DNA from: Oceanospirillum sp048270425
Lineage (GTDB): Bacteria; Pseudomonadota; Gammaproteobacteria; Pseudomonadales; Halomonadaceae
Length of the DNA: 64,000 bases
Reading direction: 5' to 3'
NCBI GenBank assembly: GCA_048270425.1
Contig: JBLWSY010000006.1
Location: forward strand, 133,617 to 197,616
Shown: positions 1 to 8,642 of the stretch, one piece after another
How positions within the stretch are numbered: position 1 is the first letter of the stretch
How the letters are laid out: every line of letters begins with the position of its first letter
The notes under the pieces: generated by a model
Databases searched by the model: none
The model's input: the letters and a program-made list of their open reading frames with translations, nothing else
What the model was told of the DNA's origin: nothing
Position numbers and translations under genes: made by a program

Positions 1-1
1 A

Positions 2-484
2 GAGCCTGTTCAGGCGGGCAATATTGTTTTCGCAGGCCTTTCTGATGCGGTTGAGCAACGCGTCTGTTATTTGCACCAGTCCCCTTATCTTTTTGCCGGA
101 AGTGTCGAGCGTAATCTGAATTTTGTTATTCGGTCTCTCAATGTGAATCAGCGCCCTGCAGCCCGAGATGCATTGGAACTGGGGTTAAAGCTTGCGGGGC
201 TTGATCGGTTGCGTAATCAGGATGCGGTAACACTTTCAGGGGGAGAACGGCAACGATTAGCCCTGTTAAGAGCCTGGATATTGCAACCCGCACTGCTGTT
301 GCTGGATGAGCCGGCAGCGAATCTGGATGACGACTCCGTCGCGCTGATGCATCGATTAGTCACTGATTTGATTGAAAAAGGTACTTTTATTATGGTGAGC
401 TCTCATCAGCAAAACCAACTGACGGACCTCTGTAATACCCGGTGGAGCATCCATTCTGGCACGTTATCTGCTTCTGAGATTTAG
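2..484 (+). CDS. ABC transporter ATP-binding protein, C-terminal part (TupC-like, tungstate/molybdate)
   Basis: The reading frame is open from base 2, so the N-terminus with the Walker A motif lies before the window. Visible in order are a Q-loop (HQSPYLF), the ABC signature LSGGERQR, Walker B LLLLDEPAANLD, and the switch histidine region (MVSSHQQ). The protein is a cytoplasmic ATPase that drives substrate import through a membrane permease. Position directly before molybdenum-cofactor genes suggests tungstate or molybdate as substrate (TupC/ModC type), but substrate is inferred from context only. The frame ends at a TAG about 140 bases before mobA. Confidence 0.75.
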   Translation, partial: EPVQAGNIVFAGLSDAVEQRVCYLHQSPYLFAGSVERNLNFVIRSLNVNQRPAARDALELGLKLAGLDRLRNQDAVTLSGGERQRLALLRAWILQPALLLLDEPAANLDDDSVALMHRLVTDLIEKGTFIMVSSHQQNQLTDLCNTRWSIHSGTLSASEI

Positions 485-623
485 AGCGAATAGGTTTATG
501 CAAAAAAGCCACGGGTTTTCCCTAGGCGGTTTATAGTTAATATGAGATACATATTTTTTGATGTGCGCGGGAGTCGCGATGTCAGACCTTAATATAGGGA
601 TTTTATCCGGAGAGCTTCAGCTG

Positions 624-1232
624 ATGAGCAATCAAGCAGTCCTGTCTGATGTCCATGACATTACCGCGGTTATTCTGGCTGGTGGTCAGGGGCAGCGTAT
701 GGGGGGGGTGGATAAAGGCTGGGTTCCTTTTAAAGGTCGGCCTATGATTCATCATGTTCTTGAACACATTGGTCCTCAGGTTCGGTCCGTGTTAATTAAT
801 GCCAACCGAAGTCTGGAAGAGTATCAGGCGTTGGGTTATGACGTCGTTGAGGATATTGAGCAGGGTTTCCATGGTCCGCTCATGGGAATGCTGACCGGTC
901 TGACTCATGCCAGAACCGACTGGGTCTTATTTGTTCCCTGTGATGTGCCTTTGCTTCCGGGAAATGTGGTTGAAAAGCTGTACGAGTCGGTTGCTAAAAA
1001 TGATGTCGATGTGGCTGTGGTTCATGATGGAGAGCGTCTGCAGCCGGTTATTTCTCTGGTGCGTCGAAGTTTGTTGCCAAGTCTTGAACGTTGGTTAGCA
1101 GAAGGCAAACGTAAGATTGATCGCTGGTATATGCAGCATCGGATGGTGGTCGTGCCGTTTGACAGTCCGGAGGAAGATTTCATGAACCTGAATACCCAGC
1201 AGGAGGTTCAGGAGCTCGAACAGCGACTCTGA
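624..1232 (+). CDS. mobA: Molybdenum cofactor guanylyltransferase MobA
   Basis: Transfers GMP from GTP to molybdopterin cofactor, giving the MGD form used by DMSO-reductase-family enzymes. The family fingerprint is clear: VILAGGQGQRMGGVDKG near residues 16-32 (nucleotide-binding loop), then GPLMGMLTG, the metal-binding PCDVPLLP segment, and VHDGERLQPV. The chosen ATG has GGAGAG nine bases upstream and gives the usual short N-terminus. An in-frame ATG at 579 with a GGGAG site would add 15 residues and cannot be excluded. A run of eight G at 701-708 encodes part of the active loop. A terminator follows at 1269, separating it from mobB. Confidence 0.93.
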   Translation: MSNQAVLSDVHDITAVILAGGQGQRMGGVDKGWVPFKGRPMIHHVLEHIGPQVRSVLINANRSLEEYQALGYDVVEDIEQGFHGPLMGMLTGLTHARTDWVLFVPCDVPLLPGNVVEKLYESVAKNDVDVAVVHDGERLQPVISLVRRSLLPSLERWLAEGKRKIDRWYMQHRMVVVPFDSPEEDFMNLNTQQEVQELEQRL

Positions 1233-1268
1233 GTGATTGCAGATTGTAAAAATATACCAAGGTCTAAG

Positions 1269-1296
1269 AAAGCAGCGCTAAGTCGCTGCTTTTTTT
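1269..1296 (+). terminator. Rho-independent terminator after mobA
   Basis: Nine-base stem AAAGCAGCG/CGCTGCTTT with a six-base loop, running into a T tract. It lies 36 bases after the mobA stop. Confidence 0.85.
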
Positions 1297-1473
1297 ATGG
1301 AATTTTTTTCTTGCTCAAGGCTATATGGACTTTATTGGTTCTTTTTTGACCCGTTTCAGTGCCATCGTGGAATATTCCTTGCTGAACTAGACTAACTAAA
1401 TACAAAAAGGGTTCTGTCTCAGTCCCTGATGCGTCAAGACCTTGCTTGGCGTCGAGCCAAATTAGGAAGGGTT

Positions 1474-2103
1474 ATGTTGAATTTTCCTCTGCCCGTGCTG
1501 GGTTTTTCGGCCTTTAGTGGCTCAGGTAAAACGACTTTGCTGAAAAAACTGCTGCCGATTCTGGTACGCAGGGGGATCCGTTGCGCGGTGGTCAAACATG
1601 CCCATCATGCTTTTGAAGTTGACCAGCCGGGAAAAGACAGCTTTGAACTGCGCAAAGCGGGTGCTGCTCCCATGTTGGTGGCTTCAAGCCATCGTATGGC
1701 GATGATGCTGGATTTCCCCGTGAGCGATGAATCACCGGTAAAAGATCCTGACTTGCAGGAGATGATCGATTTTTTACCCCTGCACCGCCTGGATTGTGTT
1801 CTTGTGGAGGGCTTCAAAGCGATCCCCTTCCCAAAAATTGAGATACATCGCCCGGAAACCGGTAAACCGGTTATCGCTGTGGATGACACGAATATTATCG
1901 CTATCGCCACGAACGACGCCGCTAAGCTGAAAGAGAACCTGGCAGATGAGGGCGAAGGGGTTAATGTGTTGCCTTTGCTGGATCTGAATGATCCGGAAGC
2001 GATCGCTGAATTTGTGATACAGCAAGTGAAGCAGCGGCGTCAGGCGCTGGATGCTGAGATCTGCATCGATGGCGACACTGAAAGTAAACAGGGAGCCTTG
2101 TGA
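1474..2103 (+). CDS. mobB: Molybdopterin-guanine dinucleotide biosynthesis adapter MobB
   Basis: Small GTP-binding partner of MobA. The Walker A motif (FSAFSGSGKTTLLKKL) is at residues ~11-26, followed by the family's VVKHAHH stretch, the FELRKAGA segment, and LVEGFK. ATG 1474 follows AGGAAGG at good spacing. An upstream in-frame start at 1429 would add 15 residues without a clear binding site. The C-terminal ~35 residues extend beyond the short E. coli protein. The stop overlaps the moeA start (TGATG), so mobB and moeA are translationally coupled. Confidence 0.9.
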   Translation: MLNFPLPVLGFSAFSGSGKTTLLKKLLPILVRRGIRCAVVKHAHHAFEVDQPGKDSFELRKAGAAPMLVASSHRMAMMLDFPVSDESPVKDPDLQEMIDFLPLHRLDCVLVEGFKAIPFPKIEIHRPETGKPVIAVDDTNIIAIATNDAAKLKENLADEGEGVNVLPLLDLNDPEAIAEFVIQQVKQRRQALDAEICIDGDTESKQGAL

Positions 2104-3413
2104 TGACATCAGAACTGAATACGCCTCAGACAGTGGTCAGCTGCTTTGATCAGCCGGGACAGCTGAGTGTTGAGCAGGGACGTCAGGCACTGCTGGATGC
2201 GGTTGACGCTGCAGCGAACCCTCAGGCCATTCAACAGCCGATTGCTGAGCTTGCAGGCTGTGTGCTGGCGCAAGATGTGATTTCACCGATCAATGTTCCT
2301 GCTCAGACCAATGCCGCGATGGATGGTTTTGCGCTGGCGCTGCCGGAAGATGGCCGTGAGGTTTTTGAGCCTGAATATGAACTGGTGGGTAAGGCGCTGG
2401 CCGGTCACGGTTTTGCAGGTGAGCTGAAAACCGGTCAGGCAGTCACCATTACCACAGGTGGGCCAGTGCCTGCCGGAGCCAACAGTGTCGTTATGCGTGA
2501 GATCTGTCAGGCAGGTGACAACAAGGTGGTGATCGAAAAGCCGGAATCCCTGCGTTTGAACGACAATATTCGTCAGGCCGGTGAGGATCTGGCAACCGGT
2601 CAGATTGCGGTCAAAGCAGGTACCCGTATGACTCCGGCGCATCAGGGTTTGATCGCTTCCCTTGGTCTGACCGAGGTTGCGGTATTTAAGCCCCTTGTGG
2701 TTGCAGTTTTCTCCACCGGTGATGAGGTTGTAGCGCAGGGGCAGCCGTTACCGGCGCACAGTATTTACGATACCAATCGGTATTCTCTGATCGCCCTGCT
2801 GAAAAAACTGCATTGCGACGTGATTGATCTCGGCATACTGCCGGATCAGGAAGCGGTGCTGGCGAAAACTTTGGCTGAATCAGCGGTTAAGGCCGATGTA
2901 GTGATCTCATCCGGCGGTGTTTCTGTTGGTGTCGCGGATTACATCAAAACCGCTTTGGCTCAGGTGGGTGAGATCGGCTTCTGGCGTATGAACATTCGTC
3001 CCGGTCGGCCTTTTGCCTTTGGCCGTATTGGTGCCGACCTGTTTGATGAGCGTTCAGAATCTGCCTGGTTTTTTGGCCTGCCCGGTAATCCCGTTGCTGT
3101 GATGGTGACCTTTATGCAGCTGGCGCAACCGGCGCTACGCAAACTACAGGGTGAAACCGGTTGGCAGCTGCAGGGAATTCCTGCCGTTGCCGGTGAGAAG
3201 ATGCGCAGCCGTGAAGGCCGCACCGATTTTCACCGTGGCATTTTCGGTTTTAACAGTGATGGACAGCTTGAGGTGCGCACAACAGGCACTCAGGGCTCCG
3301 GCATTCTGCGTTCGATGACCGAAGCCAACTGTCTGATTGAAATTGGTGATGCCCATGCGGCCATCGCACCCGGGGATACCGTCAATATCTATCCCTTTGC
3401 AGACCTGCTCTGA
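2103..3413 (+). CDS. moeA: Molybdopterin molybdenumtransferase MoeA
   Basis: Inserts molybdate (or tungstate) into adenylylated molybdopterin. The ~436-residue length and motifs fit MoeA: MDGFAL near the N-terminus, TGGPVPAGANSVV, FSTGDEVV, the SSGGVSVG loop, RPGRPFAFG, and GLPGNPVAVMVTF. An N-terminal extension of about 25 residues precedes the first conserved helix. ATG 2103 shares one base with the mobB stop and has GGGAG at 2091-2095. No mogA/moaB gene for the preceding adenylylation step is present in the window, so it must lie elsewhere. Confidence 0.95.
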   Translation: MTSELNTPQTVVSCFDQPGQLSVEQGRQALLDAVDAAANPQAIQQPIAELAGCVLAQDVISPINVPAQTNAAMDGFALALPEDGREVFEPEYELVGKALAGHGFAGELKTGQAVTITTGGPVPAGANSVVMREICQAGDNKVVIEKPESLRLNDNIRQAGEDLATGQIAVKAGTRMTPAHQGLIASLGLTEVAVFKPLVVAVFSTGDEVVAQGQPLPAHSIYDTNRYSLIALLKKLHCDVIDLGILPDQEAVLAKTLAESAVKADVVISSGGVSVGVADYIKTALAQVGEIGFWRMNIRPGRPFAFGRIGADLFDERSESAWFFGLPGNPVAVMVTFMQLAQPALRKLQGETGWQLQGIPAVAGEKMRSREGRTDFHRGIFGFNSDGQLEVRTTGTQGSGILRSMTEANCLIEIGDAHAAIAPGDTVNIYPFADLL

Positions 3414-3464
3414 CCGTGCTTTTTAACAGCAATGGTCTGCAAACAGCGGCCAGCCGCTAATAAA

Positions 3465-3492
3465 TTGACGCGCTTTAGTAGCTTTAAAGAAT
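3465..3492 (+). promoter_or_regulatory. Possible promoter for the moaCD-moaE-moaA operon
   Basis: TTGACG at 3465-3470, then 16 bases, then AAGAAT at 3487-3492, upstream of the fused moaCD gene. The surrounding 155-base gap has a small GC hairpin (AGCGG..CCGCT) but no recognisable molybdenum-cofactor riboswitch. Assigned by eye only. Confidence 0.35.
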
Positions 3493-3568
3493 AAAAAAAT
3501 GATCACCGCCTTTGGCCGATTGCCTGTTTCAATATCGGTTTCAGAGCGTGGGAAGTAGAGAGAAAACT

Positions 3569-4417
3569 ATGACTCAGCGAGCAAACAACCTGGTCTCTGA
3601 CCTGCATCCAGAAGGCTTTACCCATATCGATGCTAAAGGTGAAGCCAGCATGGTGGATGTGACCGAAAAAGTGGTCACCGCCCGAGAAGCTGTGGCAGAA
3701 GCCTATGTCGAGATGCAGCCGGAAACCCTGCGTATGATCGTCTCTGGTGAACATAAAAAAGGTGATGTGCTGGCAGTCGCCCGTATCGCCGGTATTCAGG
3801 CGGCGAAAAAAACGGCTGACCTGATCCCCCTGTGCCATCCGCTGATGCTGACTAAGGTGAAGGTTGAATTGACCCCTGAGCCGGAAAATAACCGTATCCG
3901 CGTTGAAACCCTATGTAAGCTGGCAGGCCAGACCGGTGTGGAGATGGAAGCCCTGACTGCGGCTTCGGTTGCCGCTCTGACCCTATACGACATGTGTAAA
4001 GCCGTTGACAAAACCATGGTGATCTCCGGCACTAAAGTGCTGGAGAAAAAAGGGGGTAAGTCCGGTCACTGGCAGATGGCCAGTGACTCGGCAGACGTTC
4101 AAAGGCAAGCCGCTTCGCAAGCTGAAGTTATCGCTCAGTCTGAAGAAACCTCACAAAGCTCAACGGTTATTGATGTACGCTTCTTTGCCGGTCTGAGAGA
4201 AGCATTAGGTTGCGAGCAGATCTCAGTGCCTCTGGACAGTGAAAGCATGACCCTTGCTGAAGTGAAAGAGCTATTGATCACCGCTCATGCCGATTGGGCC
4301 GATGCCCTGTCGGCTAATAACCTGCTGATGTCCGTTAATCAGCAGATGGCGAAAGCTTCTGCCGAAGTGAAGGCGGGTGACGAGGTAGCCTTCTTCCCAC
4401 CGGTAACGGGAGGGTAG
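3569..4417 (+). CDS. moaC: Fused MoaC-MoaD: cyclic pyranopterin monophosphate synthase plus molybdopterin synthase small subunit
   Basis: A single open frame encodes two proteins that are normally separate. Residues ~1-165 are MoaC (GEASMVDV, GDVLAVARIAGIQAAKKT, LIPLCHPL, TGVEMEALTAASVAALT, YDMCKAVDK, KSGGKSG-type end). A Ser/Gln/Glu-rich linker of ~30 residues follows. Residues ~199-282 are MoaD (VRFFAGLREALG) and end in DEVAFFPPVTGG, the C-terminal Gly-Gly that is adenylylated and thiocarboxylated. There is no ATG, GTG or TTG in frame at the junction, so MoaD appears to be made only as part of the fusion. ATG 3569 matches the MoaC N-terminus. It is followed four bases later by moaE. Confidence 0.92.
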   Translation: MTQRANNLVSDLHPEGFTHIDAKGEASMVDVTEKVVTAREAVAEAYVEMQPETLRMIVSGEHKKGDVLAVARIAGIQAAKKTADLIPLCHPLMLTKVKVELTPEPENNRIRVETLCKLAGQTGVEMEALTAASVAALTLYDMCKAVDKTMVISGTKVLEKKGGKSGHWQMASDSADVQRQAASQAEVIAQSEETSQSSTVIDVRFFAGLREALGCEQISVPLDSESMTLAEVKELLITAHADWADALSANNLLMSVNQQMAKASAEVKAGDEVAFFPPVTGG

Positions 4418-4421
4418 TTTG

Positions 4422-4895
4422 ATGAGTTGTCAGATTCAGATCAGTGTTCAGCAAGCAGAGTTTGACCTGGGTGCGGTGAATCGGTTGATCTCTGCTGACC
4501 GTACTGATGTCGGTGCCATCGTAACCTTCAGCGGCCTGGTGCGTGATTTTAATGAAAAGCCGGATGTGCTGGCGCTGACCCTTGAGCACTATCCGGGCAT
4601 GACCGAGCAGGCGCTGGAAGAGATTGCCAAAGAGGCCGCAGAGCGCTGGCCTTTGCAGGCGGTGCATGTGATTCATCGGGTTGGGCGACTCGCACCGGGG
4701 GATCCCATTGTACTGGTGGCGGTGGCTTCTGCTCACCGTCAGGCGGCCTTTGATGGCTGCAACTTTGTCATGGATTTTCTGAAAACCCGAGCCCCTTTCT
4801 GGAAAAAAGAGAACACCCGCCACGGCGATTACTGGGTTTCTGAACGAAGCTCAGATGCTGCTGCGGCCCGCCGTTGGAAGGAGGGAGATCTATGA
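4422..4895 (+). CDS. moaE: Molybdopterin synthase catalytic subunit MoaE
   Basis: Large subunit of molybdopterin synthase. It takes sulfur from the thiocarboxylated MoaD tail to convert cyclic pyranopterin monophosphate to molybdopterin. Motifs include GAIVTFSGLVRDFN, LEHYPGMTE, the VIHRVGRLAPGDP stretch, AAFDGCNFVMDFLK, and the catalytic RAPFWKKE segment. The 157-residue length is normal. ATG 4422 follows GGGAGGG, and the gene ends in an ATGA overlap with moaA. Its partner MoaD is the C-terminal half of the preceding fusion. Confidence 0.95.
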   Translation: MSCQIQISVQQAEFDLGAVNRLISADRTDVGAIVTFSGLVRDFNEKPDVLALTLEHYPGMTEQALEEIAKEAAERWPLQAVHVIHRVGRLAPGDPIVLVAVASAHRQAAFDGCNFVMDFLKTRAPFWKKENTRHGDYWVSERSSDAAAARRWKEGDL

Positions 4896-5905
4896 CCACT
4901 TCGATTCAGCCTCGGCAGGAAAAGCTGGTTGATGGTTTTGGCCGTCAGGTGACTTACGTACGCATGTCGGTAACGGATCGTTGTGATTTCCGTTGCGTCT
5001 ACTGTATGGCTGAGGAGATGACATTTTTGCCCCGGGAAAAGGTGCTGACACTGGAAGAGATGGCTCTGGTGGCGGAAGCCTTTGCTCAGTTGGGTGTGAA
5101 TAAGATACGTCTGACCGGCGGTGAACCTCTGGTGCGCCGGAATGTGATGGAGCTGATCCGGCATATTGGTGATCTGCCTCAGATTACCGACTTTGCCATG
5201 ACCTCAAACGGTTCGCAGCTGGGGCGTATGTCCGGGGACCTTAAAGCGGCGGGCCTTAAGCGCCTGAATATCTCGCTGGATTCCCTCGATGCGGAGCGCT
5301 TTCGTCAACTGACCCGCAAGGGCGATCTGAATCAGGTTATTGCCGGTATCGATGCTGCGGTAGCAGCGGGTTTTAAAGGTATCAAACTGAATGCCGTGAT
5401 TCTCAAAGGTCGCAACGACCATGAGATTCTGGATCTGCTGGAGTTTGCCATCGAGCGTGGCATCGATATCAGCTATATCGAAGAGATGCCGTTGGGCGAG
5501 ATCTCTGAGCATGAGAGAGAAGAAACCTACTGCTCAAGTGATGAAGTCCGTGAAGTGATTGCCCAACGCTATGAGTTGGTGCCGACTACCGAAAAGACAG
5601 ACGGGCCGTCACGCTATTTCCGTATTCCGGGGTTGCAAACCAAGGTGGGCTTTATCTCTCCCCACAGCCATAACTTTTGCAGCAGCTGTAACCGTGTCCG
5701 GGTAACGGCAGAGGGGCGCTTGCTGCTCTGTTTGGGTAATGAACACTCAGTGGATCTGAGAGCCATTATCCGTGCGAATCCGGGAGATATGGAGCCGGTG
5801 AAGCAGGCGATTCGGGAGAGTATGTCGATTAAACCGGAGCGGCATCACTTTACAACGGATGGTGATGTTCAGGTCGTTCGCTTTATGAATATGACCGGCG
5901 GTTAA
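4892..5905 (+). CDS. moaA: GTP 3',8-cyclase MoaA (radical SAM)
   Basis: First enzyme of molybdenum cofactor synthesis; with MoaC it turns GTP into cyclic pyranopterin monophosphate. The radical-SAM cluster motif CDFRCVYC gives cysteines at residues 31, 35 and 38. LTGGEPL is the SAM-binding segment, and the second cluster motif FCSSCNRVRVT...LLLC lies at ~262-279. The protein ends in the conserved Gly-Gly tail (NMTGG). ATG 4892 sits in an ATGA overlap with moaE behind GGAGGG. A weak GC-rich hairpin spans the stop codon. Confidence 0.96.
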   Translation: MTTSIQPRQEKLVDGFGRQVTYVRMSVTDRCDFRCVYCMAEEMTFLPREKVLTLEEMALVAEAFAQLGVNKIRLTGGEPLVRRNVMELIRHIGDLPQITDFAMTSNGSQLGRMSGDLKAAGLKRLNISLDSLDAERFRQLTRKGDLNQVIAGIDAAVAAGFKGIKLNAVILKGRNDHEILDLLEFAIERGIDISYIEEMPLGEISEHEREETYCSSDEVREVIAQRYELVPTTEKTDGPSRYFRIPGLQTKVGFISPHSHNFCSSCNRVRVTAEGRLLLCLGNEHSVDLRAIIRANPGDMEPVKQAIRESMSIKPERHHFTTDGDVQVVRFMNMTGG

Positions 5906-5945
5906 GCCGGCCATATTCTTTCCGCGGTCTACACGGGACGGCAGA

Positions 5946-6479
5946 TCAGAAGTTTTTACTTTCCAGTTGTTCAAACACTTTGGGGTAACGTTGCGTTGCC
6001 CTGTCAATCTGCTGTTGCTTCAGCATGTAATCCAAATAGACCTTGGGACCTATTTTAAGCACATTGCCGTAGAAGTAGATTCCCGGCTCTTCAATTTTGA
6101 TGGTGCGGGCATCGCTGAAATAGAGAGTGCGCGGGTTATCCGCCGGTTGGCTTAACTTGATACTTTTCAGGGTAAACAGGGTTTCGGTTTCAGCATACAT
6201 GGCAAAAACCATACGGGAGGGGCCTCTGTGAGGCATCAGGCCTTGTTGGTTGATTGCCGTGGCGTGTTCGTCCATCTGCAGGCTGATCAGAACAATGGCT
6301 TCATCAGAGTCCGGATCAAACTCTTCCCAGGGCGAGACGCTTTGTTCCCGCACACCGGAGCAACCCGATAGGGCTACCAGCAAACCTGCAAGGCTTAATC
6401 CCTTTAAACCGGTTTTGCAGCCTTTCAGAAGTGATTTTTGCTGCCAGGCTTTTGTGATCTGTTTAATCCGCTGAAACAT
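5946..6479 (-). CDS. Predicted lipoprotein of unknown function
   Basis: I do not recognise the family. The N-terminus is basic (FQRIKQITKAWQQKS) and followed by a hydrophobic stretch ending in a lipobox (LVALSGC), so it is probably exported and lipidated at that cysteine. The remaining ~135 residues look like a beta-rich globular domain with no cysteine pairs. ATG 6479 has AAGGGA upstream; a longer frame exists without a binding site. It is last in a minus-strand run that begins with the sensor kinase at 12480, 140 bases beyond the preceding gene, so co-transcription is uncertain. Confidence 0.7.
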   Translation of the reverse strand: MFQRIKQITKAWQQKSLLKGCKTGLKGLSLAGLLVALSGCSGVREQSVSPWEEFDPDSDEAIVLISLQMDEHATAINQQGLMPHRGPSRMVFAMYAETETLFTLKSIKLSQPADNPRTLYFSDARTIKIEEPGIYFYGNVLKIGPKVYLDYMLKQQQIDRATQRYPKVFEQLESKNF

Positions 6480-6619
6480 GGGTTTTCCCTTATCGAACAA
6501 TAAGCTGTAAACGTCAGATTTTGTTATTGTGCCGCGAAAGCTTTCTGTTAAGCATAGCTTTTTTGTTGGCATACGTTACAGGATGCATCCTGGTCAGGTC
6601 CCTTTAACCATTAACAAGG

Positions 6620-8560
6620 TTATTCCGCCAGTCTACGTGCCTCAATCAGTGCCTTATACCAGTCACGTTTCGGGGCTGCTACAACGGGTGGCCGAAGGTT
6701 AAGATAACTGATTTTTCGCTCTCGTGGTTTGGCAAATTGGTTCAGGACATTCAGGCGGCTTTCTCTGGCGTGATAGGTGTCTCGCAGAAATGCGATCGCA
6801 TCTTCCCCTAATTCAACCCGGTAGTGTTTTACCAGAGCCAGAGCCAGTCGTTCTGCGGCAACTGAAAGGTCATGACGTTTTTCGTTTGCCATCGCCGTGC
6901 CCATGGCAGCTTTGGTGGCTGCGCTCATACCGGGCTCAATATCATTCATGTAGATAGCGTTGGTACTGTAGATTGCCCGCTGAATCTCTGGTCGACTCAG
7001 GTGAATATGGGGTTCAAGTGCCAACGCAATCTCGATAGCAAGCTGTTTGGCAATTTCCGGTGTGATGTGATCTTCTGGGAGTTGAGCGCGCTCAACTCGG
7101 CCACGCAGTGCTTTGTTCCTTGCCTGGTTGAGGTCCTCAGGTGTCAGCTTGTGCTTAACCAGAAAATCAAAAAGTTTTTGACAGACCTCACTGATACCTT
7201 CCTCATCCAGATAGATGGACTTTTCGGTCACTCTGAGACCCCGGTGGCCGCTACCGATCTGAAGCTTGGTGTCGCTGACGGAGAAGGTATCAACAAACTT
7301 CTCCCAACGGTCAGATGCTTTTAGCAGCTGAACATGAATGCGGCCAATCCGCTCGTAAGCCCGTCGAATCTCTTTCCACAGATTAAGGGCTTCACCCAGC
7401 TGGCGGGACTGCTCTCTGATCCATTCTTTATCCACTTTGGCTTTTTTGCGACGAGCCTTGCGGCAATACTCTGACAGGCGTTCAGCAGATTCATCCATAT
7501 AGTGCTCGGCGCTTTCCACAAGAATATCAGCAGATTGGTTAATCTGTAGCTGCTCGACTTCCTCATCGTCGCTGCTTCTTTGCAGAAGGTATTGCTGATT
7601 GATGAAGTTCGCCAGAGCGCGGATACGGCTGAGTCCCGTTGCCTGAGCAATTCGGTATTCACTCCGGTTGCGTTCCATTCTGTCCAGAGCATCAGCCAGC
7701 TCCCAGCGGCCCCGATAGGCAAAGGTGAGCATCGAGATGCGGCGTCCACATAGCAGTTCGAAGGCCAGTACGATCATCTCTTCGACATCCTCATCAGACA
7801 TAAGAAGATCGTTCTCTTCTTCGATGGCGGCAAAGATACGCTCAATAAAGTTTTCCTGTCGTGGCATGCCGAGTTTCTGGTCCGGACTGTCACCTTGCAG
7901 TCGGGTACGGATATAGGGAATGGCATCCGGTTCGATCGACTCAAGTTGAATCAGAACATGGCGAATCAGAAAACGCTGACTTTCCACAAGGTCATCGATG
8001 CGTCGATCCATGCCGACCTGGCGATAAATCTCAATCTGGCTGATCAGTCGTGCAAAGGCTTTATTCTGGGTCAGATCGTAGATAGCCTGCTTCAGTGACT
8101 CGGGATCAAGATCAGCTTTTTGCAGCAGAAGTTTGGCAACGTAACGTTGCCGCTGATCCGGATCATGCTGATGGGTATGCAGATCCAGTACCTGCCAGCG
8201 CAGTTCCGGTAGCTGCTCCAGAACCAGTGAGACACGACGTTTTTCTTCTTCAATTTTGGGTACCCGGGTCAGGCGATAAACAATTTGCGCAACAATACCG
8301 GCCACACCGGTAATCACGGTGTAGATAATGAAGAAGATCAGGTTTTCCTGCGTGGGTGCTTTGTTATAGCCCAGAACATAGCTGAGCTGAGCGGCAATAA
8401 GCGTTACCGGTCCTGCGGTCCATGCCAGCGAGAGCAGAGAAAGCCCCCAGGGCATAGTCGTAACAGCTTCACTGATCTGCCGGATGTGGGCAAAACCTTC
8501 ACGCTGAATAGAGACTTTGGTTGTTGAGCTGTCAGATTTTTTCCGACCAAAGAGGCCCAT
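6620..8560 (-). CDS. Large predicted inner-membrane protein of unknown function
   Basis: A 646-residue protein with two closely spaced hydrophobic helices near the N-terminus (LSLLSLAWTAGPVTLIAAQLS and FFIIYTVITGVAGIVAQIVY, ~residues 40-95). A long, charged, mostly helical cytoplasmic part follows, rich in Arg, Glu and Leu. No catalytic motif is recognised. It starts 82 bases after the periplasmic binding protein gene on the same strand, suggesting a functional link with that sensing locus. Function is unknown. Confidence 0.75.
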   Translation of the reverse strand: MGLFGRKKSDSSTTKVSIQREGFAHIRQISEAVTTMPWGLSLLSLAWTAGPVTLIAAQLSYVLGYNKAPTQENLIFFIIYTVITGVAGIVAQIVYRLTRVPKIEEEKRRVSLVLEQLPELRWQVLDLHTHQHDPDQRQRYVAKLLLQKADLDPESLKQAIYDLTQNKAFARLISQIEIYRQVGMDRRIDDLVESQRFLIRHVLIQLESIEPDAIPYIRTRLQGDSPDQKLGMPRQENFIERIFAAIEEENDLLMSDEDVEEMIVLAFELLCGRRISMLTFAYRGRWELADALDRMERNRSEYRIAQATGLSRIRALANFINQQYLLQRSSDDEEVEQLQINQSADILVESAEHYMDESAERLSEYCRKARRKKAKVDKEWIREQSRQLGEALNLWKEIRRAYERIGRIHVQLLKASDRWEKFVDTFSVSDTKLQIGSGHRGLRVTEKSIYLDEEGISEVCQKLFDFLVKHKLTPEDLNQARNKALRGRVERAQLPEDHITPEIAKQLAIEIALALEPHIHLSRPEIQRAIYSTNAIYMNDIEPGMSAATKAAMGTAMANEKRHDLSVAAERLALALVKHYRVELGEDAIAFLRDTYHARESRLNVLNQFAKPRERKISYLNLRPPVVAAPKRDWYKALIEARRLAE

Positions 8561-8642
8561 AGCTGTAATTCCATTTTTACCGCAAAAACAACAGTCTAAG
8601 GGTGGGTCTGGTGAAAGGCAAACGAAGGATCAGCCTTTAGCG

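Noticed and set aside
701..708. Eight-G run in mobA as a phase-variation tract
   Set aside because: It encodes the conserved MGGV active-site loop in frame; length is dictated by the motif.
3414..3568. Possible molybdenum-cofactor riboswitch upstream of moaCD
   Set aside because: Only a small hairpin is present; the conserved multi-stem aptamer pattern could not be found.
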